Source: Henriciella sp.
GTDB taxonomy: Bacteria; Pseudomonadota; Alphaproteobacteria; Caulobacterales; Hyphomonadaceae
Length of the DNA: 64,000 nt
Reading direction: 5' to 3'
Assembly (NCBI GenBank): GCA_013213825.1
Contig: JABSQA010000004.1
Location: forward strand, 1 to 64,000
Below are positions 50,468 to 60,096 of this stretch, piece by piece. Below the pieces are notes generated by a model that saw only the letters and a list, made by a program, of their open reading frames with translations, was not told the DNA's origin and made no database searches. Each line of letters begins with the position of its first letter. Within the stretch, counting starts at the first letter, position 1. The position numbers and the translations under genes were made by a program.

Positions 50468-52507
50468 ATGCTACGATCAAGCGCCGCCCCCCTCGCTCTT
50501 TGTATTTTCATGTTTGCGTCCTGCACGGAGAGCGCCGATACGCCTGTGCCGCCGATTGGCGATGATGCGATCGGTGAAGTTGAGTTGGACATTAATGATG
50601 TCACATTGAAAATTGTGTCGTCGCCAGAAGCGGCAGCAACGAAAAGTGCCTACTCTTCGACCTTAGCGACCATTCGCGAAAATCAACCTTGGGACGTCAC
50701 GCTTATCGCTTCGGACGGGCGCGGTGGAACAGTGGCCCTTACTTTAGCGGATGCGGGTAATGGTGATGCGGAAGCTTTTAGTTTCGATACAGAGACCGGC
50801 GCGTTTAAGCTTCTTGAACCGCAAAATTACGAGAAACCCATAGACCACAATCAAGACAATACATTTGAAATGGTCATGGTTGCGCATGAATATCCTGGCC
50901 AACCCAGCATCCCTTTCGAGATTGATATCTCCAATATGGTAGAAGTCTTCGACAATAAAGAAGTCATTCGCTTTGGCGGTGAGACAGCCTTTCGAGGCCT
51001 TGGCCGGAACGCCGCAAATTTGGGGGATATAGATGGTGATGGTCAGCCCGAATTGATGATCGCGGCGCCGGGTCAGCATACGCGAGATCGTGGAGAGTTC
51101 TTTCCGCCCGAAGGATCGGAACATGGGGCGGTCTACATTATTCCTGGCAAGCTCCTCATTGAGGCGGATACGCTAGAAATGCTGGAGAGTGATACGAATG
51201 GCGTGTTAAAGATTGATGGCGTCGAAGGGGACATGCACTTTGGTTATAATTGGACTGTGATTGGGGATCTCGACGAAGACGGCATCAATGATTTCGTCAC
51301 TGCCCGCAACCAAACAGAACTCAACATCATCTCGGGCGCAAGCTTGGCGAGCGTAATGCAAACAGGTGGGATTGTGTCGCTCGATGACATACCGCATGCC
51401 ACCGCGATCACACCTGATAATTACTATGTCGATCCCCTAAGTCTCGGTGCAATGGGCGACATGACCGCGGATGGTTTGCCCGAATTGGCTGTATGTATGC
51501 GCAGAGGCGACAATCGCGTGACCACAGGCTTGCTTCATGCTGCCGTTTTAATCACGGGCGCGCCACTCAAAGAGGCGCTTGAACAGAACAATACGATCAT
51601 TCTGGATGACGTGATCCGCGCGAAACAAGCCGGTGGTTTCTACAGGTCTGCAGTGGGACAGGCATTTTGTGGGCCGCTCGAAACTATGGGCGACGTCAAT
51701 GGCGACGGCCTAAACGACGTGTCCATAAATCTTGTCGACTGGAACGAAAGCGCAGCCATCGTTTTTAGCGGTCAGGACCTGCTCAACAGCCTCAGTTTTG
51801 GAGGCATCCGCAACAGCCGCTGGAATTTCTTGGCGCCTGCTACACATATTGGCTTCTGGGACTCTCAGGTGCCAACGGTCACGAACGACCGGATCATAAC
51901 GCCGTTGGGCGACATAAATTCAGATGGCTTTGACGACTTTGCTTTTGGTTGGCTGTTTTTCCAGGATTCGGATAACCTGGATTTAGATAGCGCCTTCATC
52001 GTTTATGGACATGACACAATTCTCGATCGCGACAGCATCGATAGAAGGATCGATCTCAGATCACTTCAAGCGCAAGGAAATGCGGTGCTTTTAGATGGAC
52101 CTTCGGGGGTCGATAAGCTCACCGCGTTATCGGCACTTTTGCCGCCGGAAGACGGTCAACATAAGGCTTTGGTGATGGCGCGTCTGGGGACATATAATGC
52201 GCCAACGGTTCACACGGTGAGTGCTGATGAATTGCCCACGGGGGGCACGCCAACCCTCTCAGTCCCTGTCGCAGGCGCGGGTTCGATGATTGTTCCAGCA
52301 GGTAATCGCGAAAATCAAAGTCGGGTGATTAGCATCGGCGACCTCAATGATGACGGCTATGGCGACCTGCTCATTGGTCAGGATACAACGCGTTGGCTTG
52401 GCCGCGAGGATGCCGGGCTCGTCTATCTGATTTCCGGTGAGCTGATTTTTGAAGCCCGCGAGCGCGGGGAGACATTCGATCCAGCGGTCGCTTATGCTGA
52501 ACAGTAA
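50468..52507 (+). CDS. Lipoprotein with cadherin-like N-terminal domain and FG-GAP/integrin-alpha-type repeats
   Basis: Lipobox 'MFASC'; repeats GDIDGDGQPE, GDLDEDGIND, GDMTADGLPE, GDVNGDGLND, GDINSDGFDD, GDLNDDGYGD. Confidence 0.85.
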   Translation: MLRSSAAPLALCIFMFASCTESADTPVPPIGDDAIGEVELDINDVTLKIVSSPEAAATKSAYSSTLATIRENQPWDVTLIASDGRGGTVALTLADAGNGDAEAFSFDTETGAFKLLEPQNYEKPIDHNQDNTFEMVMVAHEYPGQPSIPFEIDISNMVEVFDNKEVIRFGGETAFRGLGRNAANLGDIDGDGQPELMIAAPGQHTRDRGEFFPPEGSEHGAVYIIPGKLLIEADTLEMLESDTNGVLKIDGVEGDMHFGYNWTVIGDLDEDGINDFVTARNQTELNIISGASLASVMQTGGIVSLDDIPHATAITPDNYYVDPLSLGAMGDMTADGLPELAVCMRRGDNRVTTGLLHAAVLITGAPLKEALEQNNTIILDDVIRAKQAGGFYRSAVGQAFCGPLETMGDVNGDGLNDVSINLVDWNESAAIVFSGQDLLNSLSFGGIRNSRWNFLAPATHIGFWDSQVPTVTNDRIITPLGDINSDGFDDFAFGWLFFQDSDNLDLDSAFIVYGHDTILDRDSIDRRIDLRSLQAQGNAVLLDGPSGVDKLTALSALLPPEDGQHKALVMARLGTYNAPTVHTVSADELPTGGTPTLSVPVAGAGSMIVPAGNRENQSRVISIGDLNDDGYGDLLIGQDTTRWLGREDAGLVYLISGELIFEARERGETFDPAVAYAEQ

Positions 52508-52515
52508 GTTTGTGT

Positions 52516-53082
52516 TTATCGCTTAGCCAAAGAGTCCCGCTGGTCTTGCATCGCTGCCATTTGCGCGCGCAACATTTCCATCATCTCATCACTTGGAGAT
52601 GTTGCGCGGTCGTCGCGCTTTGACTTTCGCGCCAGTGCGCCAGGGGTAAACATGCGCATCGCATTCTCGAACATGTCCATATTTGCGCGCGCTTGCTTTT
52701 CGAACATGGTGAAAGGATTGGCCGTGCCCATAGCTTTGGTCCAGCGTTCCTGACTTTCGGAAAAGCTATTCATGCTCATCTCAAGCCAAGCGGGTAGAAG
52801 ACTTTGTGATCCCGCGCCATAAAAGCCGATCAGCTTTCGCAAGAAATTCACGGGCAGAGCGCCTTCGCCCTTATTCTCTTTTTCGAAAATGATTTGGGTC
52901 AAAACTTGCCGGGTGAGATCTTCACCGGACTTTGCATCCACGACTTCGAAGTTGACTTCGCGCCGCACAAGATCAGACAGGTGATCGAGCGTAACATATG
53001 AGGATGTAGACGTATCATAGAGACGCCGGTTGGCGTACTTTTTAATAATCACGGTGTCAGATTTGCCGTTCGATTTCGCCAT
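52516..53082 (-). CDS. phaR: Polyhydroxyalkanoate synthesis repressor PhaR
   Basis: 'IIKKYANRRLYDTSTSSYVTLDHLSDLVRREVNFEVVDAKSGEDLTRQVLTQIIFE'. Confidence 0.94.
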   Translation of the reverse strand: MAKSNGKSDTVIIKKYANRRLYDTSTSSYVTLDHLSDLVRREVNFEVVDAKSGEDLTRQVLTQIIFEKENKGEGALPVNFLRKLIGFYGAGSQSLLPAWLEMSMNSFSESQERWTKAMGTANPFTMFEKQARANMDMFENAMRMFTPGALARKSKRDDRATSPSDEMMEMLRAQMAAMQDQRDSLAKR

Positions 53083-53224
53083 GACCTGCCCTTTCTTTTT
53101 TCATCGTCCCGAATTCGTGCTCGTCTCGGTAGCGATATCTGCTACTGTCGACCTTTCGACGAATGTAGGACTGCACGGCCTAGGAGGTTCGTGCTTACAT
53201 CGAATTGAGCAGACGCAGCAAATT

Positions 53225-53242
53225 TTATGCTGCGCAGCATAA
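53225..53242. promoter_or_regulatory. 18-bp perfect palindrome TTATGCTGCGCAGCATAA in phaR-phaB intergenic region, candidate PhaR operator
   Basis: Read directly; 14 nt before phaB ATG; further GCAGCA at about 53215-53220. Confidence 0.65.
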
Positions 53243-53256
53243 CGGGAGAATGGAGC

Positions 53257-53982
53257 ATGTCTAGAACAGCGCTGGTAACCGGAGGGACGCGAGGAATCGG
53301 CCTTGCCATCAGCAACGGTCTTAAGGCTGCAGGCTATACGGTTGCTGCGAATTATGGAGGCAATGAAGAAGCCGCCAAAGCCTGTGAAGCGGCGACCGGA
53401 ATCAAATGCTACAAATTCGATGTTTCAGACTTTGAAGCGGTGGGCGCCGGCATTGCGCAAATTGAGTCCGATCTCGGCGCGATCGATATTGTCGTTAATA
53501 ATGCCGGGATCACCTGGGACGGACCATTCCACAAAATGAGCTATGAGCAATGGCGCAAAGTCATCGCGGTTGATTTGGATTCAGCCTTCAATGTCACGAG
53601 ACAAGTATGGGAAGGCATGCGCGGCCGCGGATTTGGCCGGGTCATCAACATCTCGTCCATTAACGGTCAGAAGGGCCAGTTTGGACAAGTAAACTATTCT
53701 GCGGCTAAGGCGGGCCTGATTGGCTTCAGCAAGGCGCTCGCGCAAGAAGGGGCCAAAAAAGGGATCACGGTGAACACAGTGTGTCCCGGTTACATTGATA
53801 CTGAAATGGTCCGCGCGGTGCCGGAAAATGTTCTCGAGAGCATTATCTCGACCATTCCTGTTGGACGTCTCGGCAAAGCTGAAGAGATTGCCGCGATGTG
53901 CGTCTATTTGGCGAGCGATGATGCCGCTTTCATCACCGGCGCAACAATGACTGTGAATGGCGCGCAATATATTGCGGGCTAG
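53257..53982 (+). CDS. phaB: Acetoacetyl-CoA reductase
   Basis: 'ALVTGGTRGIGLAIS', 'NNAGITWDGPFHKMSYEQW', 'INISSINGQKGQFGQVNYSAAKAGLIGFSKALAQE'. Confidence 0.94.
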   Translation: MSRTALVTGGTRGIGLAISNGLKAAGYTVAANYGGNEEAAKACEAATGIKCYKFDVSDFEAVGAGIAQIESDLGAIDIVVNNAGITWDGPFHKMSYEQWRKVIAVDLDSAFNVTRQVWEGMRGRGFGRVINISSINGQKGQFGQVNYSAAKAGLIGFSKALAQEGAKKGITVNTVCPGYIDTEMVRAVPENVLESIISTIPVGRLGKAEEIAAMCVYLASDDAAFITGATMTVNGAQYIAG

Positions 53983-54746
53983 TTGGTCGTAAGCGTTTGC
54001 AAGTGTAAAGGATGGCGGAGCGTGAGCGTACCCTCTGTGAGCCAGCCGCGCAATTCGACCGACGTGCCATCTGCGATGCCGCAAGCGGAGACAGCATCGC
54101 GGTCAATGCTCAACGTGATGACGGCACCTTGAAGACGTCTTAGGCAGGCCGGCGGGAATCGGCTTGGCTCCGCCGTCACAAAACGCTTGCCAAGCTGCGC
54201 TGTCACAATCACAAATCCACTTTGGTCCTCTTCAATCTCAGCCACGTCGGTCCGCCTATAGTCAGGCAAGGCCCAGAGCCCGAGCCTGTCTTGGCGCGCC
54301 ATCTGTTCAGCGGTCGCGAGCTCTTGCGCACGCGCGGACGTGCTCGGATAGAGACGCAGCCGCGCCCCGCCACGGGCGATCATTTCGCGGTTCAGCCAAA
54401 GTGTGTCGCCTGTGGCGTCGACCGTCACAACATGCGCCAAGGCGCGGTCATATCGATCGCGCGTCACACCCGGATAAAAGAGGCGCACCCGACGCCCCAG
54501 CGCCATGTCTTCGAGCAAACGGGCACTTTCGCCCGCATAAGGCTCAGGCGATCCATCGCGCGCAGACAAAACCGGTGCTGTGATTGAGATCAAACGAACG
54601 CGCTGTCCTGTGTCAAGGATCAGACCATCGCCATCAATAACTTTCGTGACCCGACCGACTTCGCCAGGCTGCATATCTGGCAACGGACTCTTTGGCGCGC
54701 ACGCGGCCACGAACATGCAAAACCCCCAAACACCCCACCGACCCAT
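53979..54746 (-). CDS. Thermonuclease (SNase-like) family lipoprotein with altered active-site motif
   Basis: 'VTKVIDGDGLILDTGQRVRLISITAPV...DRYDRALAHVV...GGARLRLYP'; lipobox 'FVAAC'. Confidence 0.82.
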   Translation of the reverse strand: MGRWGVWGFCMFVAACAPKSPLPDMQPGEVGRVTKVIDGDGLILDTGQRVRLISITAPVLSARDGSPEPYAGESARLLEDMALGRRVRLFYPGVTRDRYDRALAHVVTVDATGDTLWLNREMIARGGARLRLYPSTSARAQELATAEQMARQDRLGLWALPDYRRTDVAEIEEDQSGFVIVTAQLGKRFVTAEPSRFPPACLRRLQGAVITLSIDRDAVSACGIADGTSVELRGWLTEGTLTLRHPLHLQTLTTN

Positions 54747-54792
54747 TCATCCTCTTCAATCTGCTCCCGCAATCGCTTATGCCTCAGTATAC

Positions 54793-54869
54793 GGTCCCGT
54801 AGCTCAGCAGGATAGAGCAACAGATTCCTAATCTGTAGGTCGCGCGTTCGAATCGCGCCGGCATCGCCA
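54793..54869 (+). tRNA. tRNA-Arg(CCT), CCA encoded
   Basis: Cloverleaf by eye: GCTC/GAGC D-stem, ACAGA-TTCCTAA-TCTGT anticodon arm, GCGCG-TTCGAAT-CGCGC T-arm; acceptor has C4-C69 mismatch. Confidence 0.9.
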
Positions 54870-54898
54870 ATTATTTGAGCGTGGATGAGCGTGTATGC

Positions 54899-55417
54899 TC
54901 AAGACGATCCATTCGTGACGTGACAGGATTTCGCGAAATAGGTGAAGGCGTCATCGACTGGGGGGAGATCGATTGCGATCTTGTCGCCGAGCGGTTCTTT
55001 GACGACAAAGTCGGCATTCTTGATCACGGCATTGAAGAGCATGCGCGCGGTTTTCATTTGGCGGTTTTGGATGGTCCGGGTTTCACGAACATGAGTCCAC
55101 ATGACATGCTCGACTTTGCGTCCCTCGATCGCCAGACTGCTGCGGCGGGCTTTGTATCGGATGGACCCGCCATGCGATGTGCGACTTACCATGGGTTCGA
55201 AGATGATAGTCGACTTTAATCCATGCTGGTCGCTGCAGGAAAAGCGCACTTCCGGCGCGTTGGGATCCGTGGTTCGGACAGAGAGAAAAGCGTAATTTTG
55301 ATCGAGTCCGACAGAGCCTCGAACATCGAGTTCCATTTGCCCTGAATAAAGTTTCCATCCATCTGCGAAGGCGCTGGGCGCTAAGCAGATGACAAAGCAA
55401 ATGAAAAATAAGCGCAT
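54899..55417 (-). CDS. Hypothetical secreted protein
   Basis: Signal peptide MRLFFICFVICLAPSAFA; 172 aa. Confidence 0.65.
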   Translation of the reverse strand: MRLFFICFVICLAPSAFADGWKLYSGQMELDVRGSVGLDQNYAFLSVRTTDPNAPEVRFSCSDQHGLKSTIIFEPMVSRTSHGGSIRYKARRSSLAIEGRKVEHVMWTHVRETRTIQNRQMKTARMLFNAVIKNADFVVKEPLGDKIAIDLPPVDDAFTYFAKSCHVTNGSS

Positions 55418-55627
55418 TGATTTGTCCCCGTCTGTTATGCAGGGCCATTAATCATGAGAGTCTCGAATAATACAATATAGATGGCAAAATATTGCGCTCG
55501 CATTTTGGCAGCGCGAGCCAGTCTGGCGGTTACCCCCACCTCGCCCGTGCGCCTGCATTAAACCCCCCTTTACCCAAGCCGGTCATCATCTCCGCATAAA
55601 TATAAGAGCTTGTTTTGGAGATTATGG

Positions 55628-56104
55628 ATGTTGCGTGCAGCTATATTAGCGCTCGCGCTTACCGGTTTGGGCGTGGCCCCAGCCGGAGCGGCGGGCTTGA
55701 CGGCAGTTCAAACAGTTGAAGTGGCGACGGTAAGTGTCGATGCCTCCGGGGCAGAGCAGCTTTCTTTCGCTCCTGCCACCGATGTCGAGCCGGGCGAGCA
55801 AGTTCGGTATCGCTTGGCTTTCACAAATGAAGGCGATGCGCCGGCGGAAGGGGTCAGTTTGGTCATGCCTGTCCCTGGCGAAGTCACTTTATTGGAAGAC
55901 ACGATTGAAGGGGCCGCGAGCGCCGTAATGTTCTCGGCTGATAATGGCGACAGTTTCGCCCTGCGCACAGCCACACTGATCGCGGACGGCGACCGTATGC
56001 GAGTCGCGACGGCGGCTGAGATTACGCACATTAAATGGGATTTTGCCGAACCGGTCGCCGCGGGTGCGTCGGGGGCGATCAGCTTTATGGCGGTGCTGAA
56101 CTAG
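55628..56104 (+). CDS. Secreted DUF11-like repeat-domain protein
   Basis: Signal peptide; 'DVEPGEQVRYRLAFTNEGDAPAEGVSLVMPVPGEVTLLEDT'. Confidence 0.72.
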   Translation: MLRAAILALALTGLGVAPAGAAGLTAVQTVEVATVSVDASGAEQLSFAPATDVEPGEQVRYRLAFTNEGDAPAEGVSLVMPVPGEVTLLEDTIEGAASAVMFSADNGDSFALRTATLIADGDRMRVATAAEITHIKWDFAEPVAAGASGAISFMAVLN

Positions 56105-56126
56105 CGTTTGACGCCGAACTAAAACT

Positions 56127-56156
56127 AAAGCCCCGGACGGACTGTCTGGGGCTTTT
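56127..56156 (+). terminator. Intrinsic terminator, AAAGCCCCGGAC-GGACT-GTCTGGGGCTTTT, probably bidirectional between convergent genes
   Basis: 12-bp stem (one G-U), 5-nt loop, T-run. Confidence 0.85.
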
Positions 56157-56164
56157 GCTTTGGC

Positions 56165-57073
56165 TTAAGCGTAATAGTTCAGCTTCAGTCCTGGTTCAGG
56201 CCAGCGGCATTTGGCCAGCTTCCCTGTGCCGGACAGCGTAACCCAAGCCTCGTTCATGCCATCTTCGCCAAAACAGATATTGGTCACAAAGGGATCAGGG
56301 AAGGCGATATGACTATGATCTCCGTCCGGCGTAATCGTCGTAATGCCACCATTCATAATGGTTGCGACGCAGACATTGCCCGCGGCTGAAACGGCGAGGC
56401 TGTCGAAATATTGTAGACCCGGCATGGTGGCGACGACACGGCCCAAATTGAATGGACTGGCGCGCTCAATCTCGCCTGGCGCGCTGAGGTCGAAGGCCCA
56501 GAGTCGCGCGGTCATTGTGTCCGCCATATAGATCGTCTTTTCATCCGGCGACAGGCCGACACCATTAGGAGACGTATGGTGATGATCCAGCTCAACGGCT
56601 TCCGAGGCGCCATTGGCGAGGAAAAAGAGGCCGCCAAAGTCGCGTTGGCGGGGATAGGTTTTGCCATGGTCGGTGAAATAGAGATTGCCATCCTTATCGA
56701 AGACCAAATCGTTCGGGCCTTTCAGTTGATGGCCTTCAACCGTGTCTAAGACGCGCTCGACTTTCCCGGTCGCGAGGTCAATGCGCTCTATCCGGCCGCC
56801 GGAATAATCGTCTGGACAATGACCAGGGATGAGCAAGCCATCGCGTTGATGAAACTTGAAGCCGCCATTATTGCAGATCCATAGCGCCCCATCCGGCCCG
56901 ATCGCGGCGCCATTGGGCCCACCGCCAGTTTCAGCAATTACTTCTGAGCGGCCATCGCCCCAAATTCTGGTGATGCACCCTTTGGCGATTTCGACCAGGA
57001 TGATCGAGCCATCCTCCATCCAGACGGGACCTTCTGGGAAAGCCAGCCCTTCTGCGACAGTCTCAAATTCCAT
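56165..57073 (-). CDS. SMP-30/gluconolactonase family protein
   Basis: 'AEGLAFPEGPVWMEDGSIILVEI', 'GPNDLVFDKDGNLYFTD', 'SPNGVGLSPDEKTIYMADT'. Confidence 0.92.
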   Translation of the reverse strand: MEFETVAEGLAFPEGPVWMEDGSIILVEIAKGCITRIWGDGRSEVIAETGGGPNGAAIGPDGALWICNNGGFKFHQRDGLLIPGHCPDDYSGGRIERIDLATGKVERVLDTVEGHQLKGPNDLVFDKDGNLYFTDHGKTYPRQRDFGGLFFLANGASEAVELDHHHTSPNGVGLSPDEKTIYMADTMTARLWAFDLSAPGEIERASPFNLGRVVATMPGLQYFDSLAVSAAGNVCVATIMNGGITTITPDGDHSHIAFPDPFVTNICFGEDGMNEAWVTLSGTGKLAKCRWPEPGLKLNYYA

Positions 57074-57132
57074 GCTACATCCTCCGGCCTGTATTTAGCC
57101 AGTGTGCCGCGGGTGTGCGATGTCAGCAAGCG

Positions 57133-57654
57133 TTACGCGAGGCGATCCAGCGTTCGAATGGTGAAGGCGAACTCATTCTTCTCGCTTGCGTCTATATGCT
57201 GTGCTGCGACTTGTTTGAATTCGGTTTCGTCAAAGTCGGGAAAGTAGGCGTCGCCATCTATAGAGGTTTCGACTTCTGTAATGTAAAGTCGGTCGGCCAT
57301 GGGCAGGGCTTCGGCATACACGGCGCTGCCGCCGGTTACGAAAATCTCTGACTTGCCGCTGGCGCGAGCGAGCGACCGTGCCGTTTCGACGGCGGCTAAG
57401 GTTGAGGTGAACACGCGTGCTTGTGTAGCGGCATATTGGGCGTCACGGCTGAGCACGATATTGTCGCGGCCAGGCAGAGGTTGGCGCGGCAAACTCTCCC
57501 AAGTCTTGCGCCCCATAATGACGGGGCAACCTTTCGTGGTGCGCTTAAAGTGTTTGAGGTCGTCTGACAGTCGCCAGGGCAGGTCATTGTCTCGCCCAAT
57601 GACGCCATTTTGTGCTCGGGCGACGATCAAACACAGCTTCACATCTGCACTCAC
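57133..57654 (-). CDS. folA: Dihydrofolate reductase
   Basis: 'NGVIGRDNDLPWRLSDDLKHFKRTTKGCPVIMGRKTWESLPRQPLPGRDNIVLSRD'. Confidence 0.94.
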   Translation of the reverse strand: MSADVKLCLIVARAQNGVIGRDNDLPWRLSDDLKHFKRTTKGCPVIMGRKTWESLPRQPLPGRDNIVLSRDAQYAATQARVFTSTLAAVETARSLARASGKSEIFVTGGSAVYAEALPMADRLYITEVETSIDGDAYFPDFDETEFKQVAAQHIDASEKNEFAFTIRTLDRLA

Positions 57655-57747
57655 AAGCTTCTCCTCAGCGGCACTTGCGCTAGTTGCTGGCCTTAAGCGC
57701 GTTTGCCGCTTAAGAGCAAGCATCAGTTTATGACGATAGGAACATCC

Positions 57748-58494
57748 ATGTTGATCGAGATCTGGGATGCATTTGTTGGCATTTTGACCAATAACCGACC
57801 TGGCTTGTTATTGCCTGTCTTGCTTGGTCTTGTGGTCTCGGTTGCGATTCTGTGGCGCTTGGGCGGACGGCTCTGGGCGATCATTTATGTGATGATGATC
57901 CCGTTCTTGAATTGGTCTTTCGGGGTTGTCCCAAACATCCAATTTGTTGGGCCTTGGGTCGAGACGACAGATACGATGTTCTCACTTATCTTTCCGTCCG
58001 ATGTTCCAAATCCAGCTGGATTGATGCTGCACCCTCTGACGCTGGTCACGGGATTGGTTTTTGTCATTCGCGATTTCGTTCAGCGCGAAATGGGGCAGTG
58101 GGTTTTGCTGGCCATGGCGATGGCGCTGTGTTGGTCCATGTATTACGCTTGGATCGTGATTGTCATCGCCTCGGGCCTGGCCTTTTTCGTCTCCGAATTC
58201 TTCGATTGGCTGCTCTTCACATTCACCAAGATGAAACTGTCCAAGCGGATCCTTTATTCCAGTGCCGTGGCGACACCGATCGATACGACCATATTCCTGT
58301 ACGGCGCGGATCTCGCCAAACAAATGCAATTGGATATGGACCCTGGCAATACGCTTACGCTGGCCAATTGGATTGTCTTTGTGATCGGCAAAATGATTGG
58401 CGCCTTCGTGGTCTCAGACATGATCCGGCGCCGTGAAAATGCCGGCATAACGGATCCATATGAAAACCAACCGGCGCATTCTGCGGCGCTTTAG
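57748..58494 (+). CDS. VUT-family (YhhQ-like) membrane protein
   Basis: 'VIRDFVQREMGQWVLLAMAMAL', 'ASGLAFFVSEFFDWLLFTFTKMKLSKRILYSSAVATPIDTTIFL'. Confidence 0.6.
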   Translation: MLIEIWDAFVGILTNNRPGLLLPVLLGLVVSVAILWRLGGRLWAIIYVMMIPFLNWSFGVVPNIQFVGPWVETTDTMFSLIFPSDVPNPAGLMLHPLTLVTGLVFVIRDFVQREMGQWVLLAMAMALCWSMYYAWIVIVIASGLAFFVSEFFDWLLFTFTKMKLSKRILYSSAVATPIDTTIFLYGADLAKQMQLDMDPGNTLTLANWIVFVIGKMIGAFVVSDMIRRRENAGITDPYENQPAHSAAL

Positions 58495-60077
58495 GCCGGC
58501 GCAAAACTGTCCGCTTGAGCGCGCTGCCAATCCGCAGCGAAATGCGTCGCAGCGGCATCGTCGCGAAGCACGCCAGGGGCGAGCAATTCATAGGCGAGAT
58601 CGGCTGGAACCGCTTTGTCTTCGGTGATGCGGTGAATGATGTGATGGGGCTCCAACTCGGACGGATGCTGGCATCCTGCCGCCCCCACCACTTCCATCAA
58701 AGCGGCAACCGTATTCTTGTGGAAGTGATAGACCCGTTCTGCTTTATCGGCGACGACCAGACCGCGTTGGCGGCCCGGGTCTGAGGTCGCAATACCGGTC
58801 GGGCAAGTATTGTTGTGGCAGTGGAGCGATTGAATACAGCCAAGCGAGAACATAAAGCCTCGGGCGGTGTTGATCCAATCTGCCCCGAGCGCGAGGGAGG
58901 CGGCCATATTGAAGGCTGAGACTTGCTTGCCGCTGGCGGCCAGCTTGATGTCATCTTTCAAACCGCACCCGACCAAAGCGTTGCGGGCAAAGACGAGACC
59001 TTGGCGCAGCGGGGCGCCGACATGATCCAGAAACTCACCGGGTGCCGCGCCAGTGCCGCCCTCAGCACCATCAATCACGATAAAGTCGGCCCGCTGACCG
59101 GTTTCCAGCATGGCTTTGCAAATGGCCAAAAACTCCCAGCGATTGCCGATACAGAGTTTGAACCCAACGGGCTTGCCACCGGAGAGGTCGCGCAGCTGAT
59201 CGATGAAATTGAGCATATCTTTGGGCGTTGAGAAAGCCGTATGGTGCGGTGGCGAATAGCAGGTCTGCCCGACCGGTATGCCGCGGGCTTCAGCAATTTC
59301 TGGGGTCACTTTAGCGCCAGGCAAGACTCCGCCATGGCCAGGCTTGGCGCCTTGGCTGAGTTTGACCTCGATCATTTTGACTTGGTCGAGCTGCGCATTC
59401 TCTTCAAACTGGGCTGGATCAAATCCACCATCTGAGGCGCGGCAACCGAAATAACCTGAGCCGAGCTCCCAGACCAAATCGCCACCCCCCGCGCGGTGAT
59501 AGCGTGAAACGCCGCCTTCGCCGCTATCGTGAAAGAAGCCACCTTTCGCGGCGCCGCGATTTAGGGCTTCGATGGCATGCGCGCCGAGCGAGCCGAAGCT
59601 CATCGCTGAGATGTTTAGCACGCTGGCAGAATAAGGTTTGGCCGTGCCGGGTGCGCCGACTAAAATCCGCGGATTGTCATCCTCTGGATGATTGGCGGCG
59701 ATCGAGTGCGCGAGCCATTCATAAGGCGGGTTCTCAATGTCGAGATGACTGCCAAACGGTTCCACCGATGAGACATTCTTGGCCCGCCGATAAATCATCG
59801 CGCGCTCTTCATGATTGAATGGACGACCTTCGGTCTGACTTTCCACCATATACGAGCGGAAGAATGGCCGCATCGCTTCGGCCAACCACCGCATGCGCCC
59901 CAGAATCGGAAAATTCCGCCACAGCGTGTGCTGGGTTTGGGCAAGATCAAACAAGCCGACAAGCACGAGTCCACCAAACAGCAGGGCGGGGACAATCAGC
60001 CAAGGCGTAGACACCGCTCCGGCAACACTCAGCGCGCACAAAGCGATAATAACAAGAAACGGAATGAATCGGATCAT
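58491..60077 (-). CDS. FMN-binding glutamate synthase family protein
   Basis: 'SFGSLGAHAIEALNRGAAKGGFFHDSGEGGVSRYH', 'GHGGVLPGAKVTPEIAEARGI', 'DGAEGGTGAAP'. Confidence 0.92.
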   Translation of the reverse strand: MIRFIPFLVIIALCALSVAGAVSTPWLIVPALLFGGLVLVGLFDLAQTQHTLWRNFPILGRMRWLAEAMRPFFRSYMVESQTEGRPFNHEERAMIYRRAKNVSSVEPFGSHLDIENPPYEWLAHSIAANHPEDDNPRILVGAPGTAKPYSASVLNISAMSFGSLGAHAIEALNRGAAKGGFFHDSGEGGVSRYHRAGGGDLVWELGSGYFGCRASDGGFDPAQFEENAQLDQVKMIEVKLSQGAKPGHGGVLPGAKVTPEIAEARGIPVGQTCYSPPHHTAFSTPKDMLNFIDQLRDLSGGKPVGFKLCIGNRWEFLAICKAMLETGQRADFIVIDGAEGGTGAAPGEFLDHVGAPLRQGLVFARNALVGCGLKDDIKLAASGKQVSAFNMAASLALGADWINTARGFMFSLGCIQSLHCHNNTCPTGIATSDPGRQRGLVVADKAERVYHFHKNTVAALMEVVGAAGCQHPSELEPHHIIHRITEDKAVPADLAYELLAPGVLRDDAAATHFAADWQRAQADSFAPA

Positions 60078-60096
60078 GCTCTACGGCTTAGAACGC

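Noticed and set aside
54793-55417. Genomic island or prophage at tRNA-Arg
   Set aside because: No integrase, no direct repeat of the tRNA 3' end noticed, and the flanking genes look ordinary.
57852-58436. 194-aa plus-strand ORF
   Set aside because: Alternative frame inside the VUT-like gene; sequence has no membrane or family character.
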